Assembly: GCF_021789315.1 (NCBI RefSeq)
Contig: NZ_CP084561.1
Span: 1,550,001-1,614,000, forward strand
DNA from: Arthrobacter sp. FW305-BF8
GTDB lineage: Bacteria; Actinomycetota; Actinomycetes; Actinomycetales; Micrococcaceae
DNA length: 64,000 bases
Direction: 5' to 3'
The translations under genes and the position numbers were made by a program. Positions within the stretch are counted from its first letter, which is position 1, and every line of letters begins with the position of its first letter. Of this stretch, positions 62,284 to 64,000 are shown piece after piece. The notes below the pieces were generated by a model that was not told the DNA's origin, did not search any database, and worked only from the letters and a program-made list of their open reading frames with translations.

Positions 62284-63693
62284 TTAGCGGGCTGCGGCCC
62301 GGACGCTTGCGTACTCCTCACGGGAGACCGGGGTGGCCTCCGGTGATCCCAGCTCGCTGAGGGGAATCCGGTGTGTCTCCCTGGCGGACCAGGCTGCAAT
62401 CGCCCCGATGACCGTGATGCCGAAGCAGATGGACCCCACAGTAAGGGGAACGTTTGCCGAACCCGGGGGAGCGACCACCGCGAAGAGGCTCGGCAGGAAG
62501 GACGTGGTGAGGAGCCCAATGTTCTGCGAGATGGCGAACCCGGTAACCCGCGTCCGGGAGGGGAAGAGCTCCTGGAAGAAGCTGGCGAAGGTGGCGTTCC
62601 AGACCTGGTAGAGCGTGCCCCACATCAGGATCGCCAGGACAATGGTCAGCGGCACGTTGTTCTGGCTGACCGCGTACAGGTACCCGTAGGCCAGCGCGCC
62701 GGAGCCCAACGAGCCGACGATCATCAGCGGCCGCCTTCCGAAGCGGTCCGAGAGGTCCCCGAACCAGGGGATAAGGGCCAGCGCGACGACGTTGGCCAGT
62801 ACCGGGATCCAGAGGTAGACCGTGGTGCTCATGCCGATGCCGTACCCCGGCTGCGTGGCGTAGGCCGCACCGAAGACCGCCACGGTGACGCCCACAACGT
62901 TGACCAGCGTCATGCAGACTGCCCGCACAACGTTCAGCCCGCTTTCCCGCAGCACCTGGACCACCGGCATCCTGGGGACGTCGCGGTGTGCCTTCTCCTC
63001 CACAAACACGGGTGTCTCCTCAACCCGGCGGCGGATGATGTAGCCGGCAAACACCACCAGGGCGCTGAGGAGGAACGGGATGCGCCAGCCCCAGGCGTGG
63101 AAGTCTTCAGCGGTGAGCACGGCCGAGAGCGGAAGGAAGACGGCGGCGGCGATGATCTGTCCGGCCTGGGTGCCCTGGAGGGCGAAGCTTGCATAGAAGC
63201 CGCGGCGGCCGAACGGTGCGTGTTCCACAATCATGGCGCTGGCCCCGCTCAGCTCGCCGGCCACGGCGAATCCCTGGATCAGGCGGAGGACCAGCAGTAG
63301 CGCCGGGGCCAGGATGCCGACCTGGTCGTAGGTGGGCAGCAGGGCGACCGCAAAGGTAGAGGCGCCCATCAGCAGCATGGCCAGGACCAGGACGTTCTTG
63401 CGGCCGTGCCTGTCGCCCCACTGGCCGAGGACGAAGGCTCCGATCGGGCGGGCGACGTATCCCACGGCGTACGTGCCGAGCGAGGCGATCAGCGCTACAG
63501 TCGGGTTTCCGGCGGGGAAGAAGACGGTAGGGAAGACCAGGGCTGCGGCCTGGGCATAGATGAACCAGTCGTAGTACTCGAGGGCGCTGCCCACCCAGCC
63601 GCTGGCGGCAGCCTTTCTGGTGCTGTTCGATCGGCGCGAGCCTTTCTGAATCGATTCAGTCGAAGTCCGCAGCTTGTGTGTGTCGCTCTTCAT
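62284..63693 (-). CDS. MHS-family MFS transporter (metabolite:H+ symporter)
   Basis: Twelve-helix importer of 469 residues, ProP/KgtP type, for an organic acid or sugar-like metabolite. AAASGWVGSALEYYDWFIYAQ is the family's first helix region, with the motif GQWGDRHGRKNVLVLAMLLMG and its second-half copy GDLSDRFGRRPLMIVGSLG. RLIQGFAVAGELSGASAMIVEHA lies near residue 110. The ATG at 63691-63693 has AAAGGAGG at 6 bp; the ORF extends 66 codons further upstream without family character. It is convergent with gabD. The substrate is unknown. Confidence 0.9.
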   Translation of the reverse strand: MKSDTHKLRTSTESIQKGSRRSNSTRKAAASGWVGSALEYYDWFIYAQAAALVFPTVFFPAGNPTVALIASLGTYAVGYVARPIGAFVLGQWGDRHGRKNVLVLAMLLMGASTFAVALLPTYDQVGILAPALLLVLRLIQGFAVAGELSGASAMIVEHAPFGRRGFYASFALQGTQAGQIIAAAVFLPLSAVLTAEDFHAWGWRIPFLLSALVVFAGYIIRRRVEETPVFVEEKAHRDVPRMPVVQVLRESGLNVVRAVCMTLVNVVGVTVAVFGAAYATQPGYGIGMSTTVYLWIPVLANVVALALIPWFGDLSDRFGRRPLMIVGSLGSGALAYGYLYAVSQNNVPLTIVLAILMWGTLYQVWNATFASFFQELFPSRTRVTGFAISQNIGLLTTSFLPSLFAVVAPPGSANVPLTVGSICFGITVIGAIAAWSARETHRIPLSELGSPEATPVSREEYASVRAAAR

Positions 63694-63912
63694 GTCGTCC
63701 TCCTTTGGACAATTCGTCTGCCCCGCTGGACAGGCCCCGTCGCTGGGTCCCGGATCAGGCGGAAAGATTGCGCTCGCGTCGCCAAGGCCGCTACGGTCCG
63801 CAGGCATCTTGGAATGGATGCCACTCCTGGGAACGGATTGGAATGCGCTTTCCCGTTTCTCAAAGATAGGGTGGTGCCGGTCACATGTCAACCGTGGGGG
63901 TTGCTAACGCGG
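63694..63912. promoter_or_regulatory. Upstream region of the MHS transporter gene
   Basis: The 219 bp between the transporter start and the end of the next gene include a stretch around 63850-63900 with lower GC (TCAAAGATAGGGTGGTG) that may hold the promoter on the minus strand. No clear -35/-10 pair or inverted repeat was found, and no gene is evident. Confidence 0.3.
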
Positions 63913-64000
63913 CTAGCCGGCGCGCAGGCGGCGAAGGCCGCTGCGGGTCCTGCGCCACAGCGCCGAGGCTGCGTGCCCCACCCGGGACGCCGCCCGGCCC
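63913..64000 (-). CDS. C-terminal end of an unidentified gene (runs off the right edge)
   Basis: Reading leftward from the window edge, one frame is open down to TAG at 63913-63915. It encodes the tail AASRVGHAASALWRRTRSGL followed by RRLRAG, an Arg/Ala-rich amphipathic end. The stretch has the high third-position GC of neighbouring genes, and the other two frames are less gene-like. Only about 28 codons are visible, so no product can be named. Confidence 0.4.
   Translation of the reverse strand, partial: GRAASRVGHAASALWRRTRSGLRRLRAG

Overview
The window is chromosomal DNA of a high-GC actinobacterium, most likely Arthrobacter, Pseudarthrobacter or a close Micrococcales relative. The evidence is the strong G/C third-position bias, the frequent GTG starts, the actinobacterial families (mycothiol amidase Mca, a WhiB protein, DUF3499, DUF4307, DUF4245, TIGR03089, DUF5719) and gene order shared with mycobacteria. 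The genus is an inference. No tRNA, rRNA or CRISPR array was seen.

Layout. The left edge (1-500) is the 5' end of an IS30-type insertion sequence. At 0.5-6.3 kb are a thiolase, a tightly coupled deoR-galT-galK operon and a divergent aldose epimerase. At 6.4-9.6 kb is an operon of an AI-2E-type transporter, threonine ammonia-lyase and a rhomboid protease. At 9.7-17.9 kb lies a block with the order greA, DUF4307, mca, small membrane protein, thioredoxin-domain protein, hemolysin III, isoprenyl transferase, then PIN-PhoH; as I recall it, most of this matches M. tuberculosis Rv1080c-Rv1086. At 18-20.7 kb are a GNAT enzyme, two uncharacterised proteins and a prepilin peptidase. At 20.8-23.3 kb is a TetR/DHA2 efflux pair. 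At 23.3-29.5 kb is a catabolic island: a PucR regulator divergent from an operon of FMN-dependent oxidase, polar amino acid ABC transporter and RidA.

At 29.6-33.7 kb are fumC, a beta-carbonic anhydrase, DUF4245 and divergent glpX. At 33.7-34.9 kb a DUF559-type putative nuclease gene is bracketed by two related palindromic repeats. At 34.9-51 kb are envelope and housekeeping genes: femX-like, manA, an LCP protein, purE/purK, GtrA, TIGR03089, whiB, a 1,115-residue glycosyltransferase, DUF5719, metallopeptidase, DUF3499, Trm112 and ahcY. At 51-63.7 kb are an L,D-transpeptidase, an RDD/SpoIIM pair, TIGR01906, an acyl-CoA ligase, Pmt divergent from RsmI, a succinate-semialdehyde dehydrogenase and an MHS transporter.

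Themes. Many genes serve the cell envelope: lipid-carrier synthesis, LCP ligation, FemX branching, L,D-transpeptidation, protein O-mannosylation and GT2/GtrA. Central carbon genes (gal operon, manA, glpX, fumC, gabD) feed it. The most unusual sequence signals are a perfect 15-bp hairpin over the glycosyltransferase start codon, a near-perfect palindrome translated as the DeoR C-terminal tail, a 23-codon leader ORF before phoH, related palindromes around the nuclease gene, and an IS30 copy next to half of a palindrome that is found whole elsewhere in the window.
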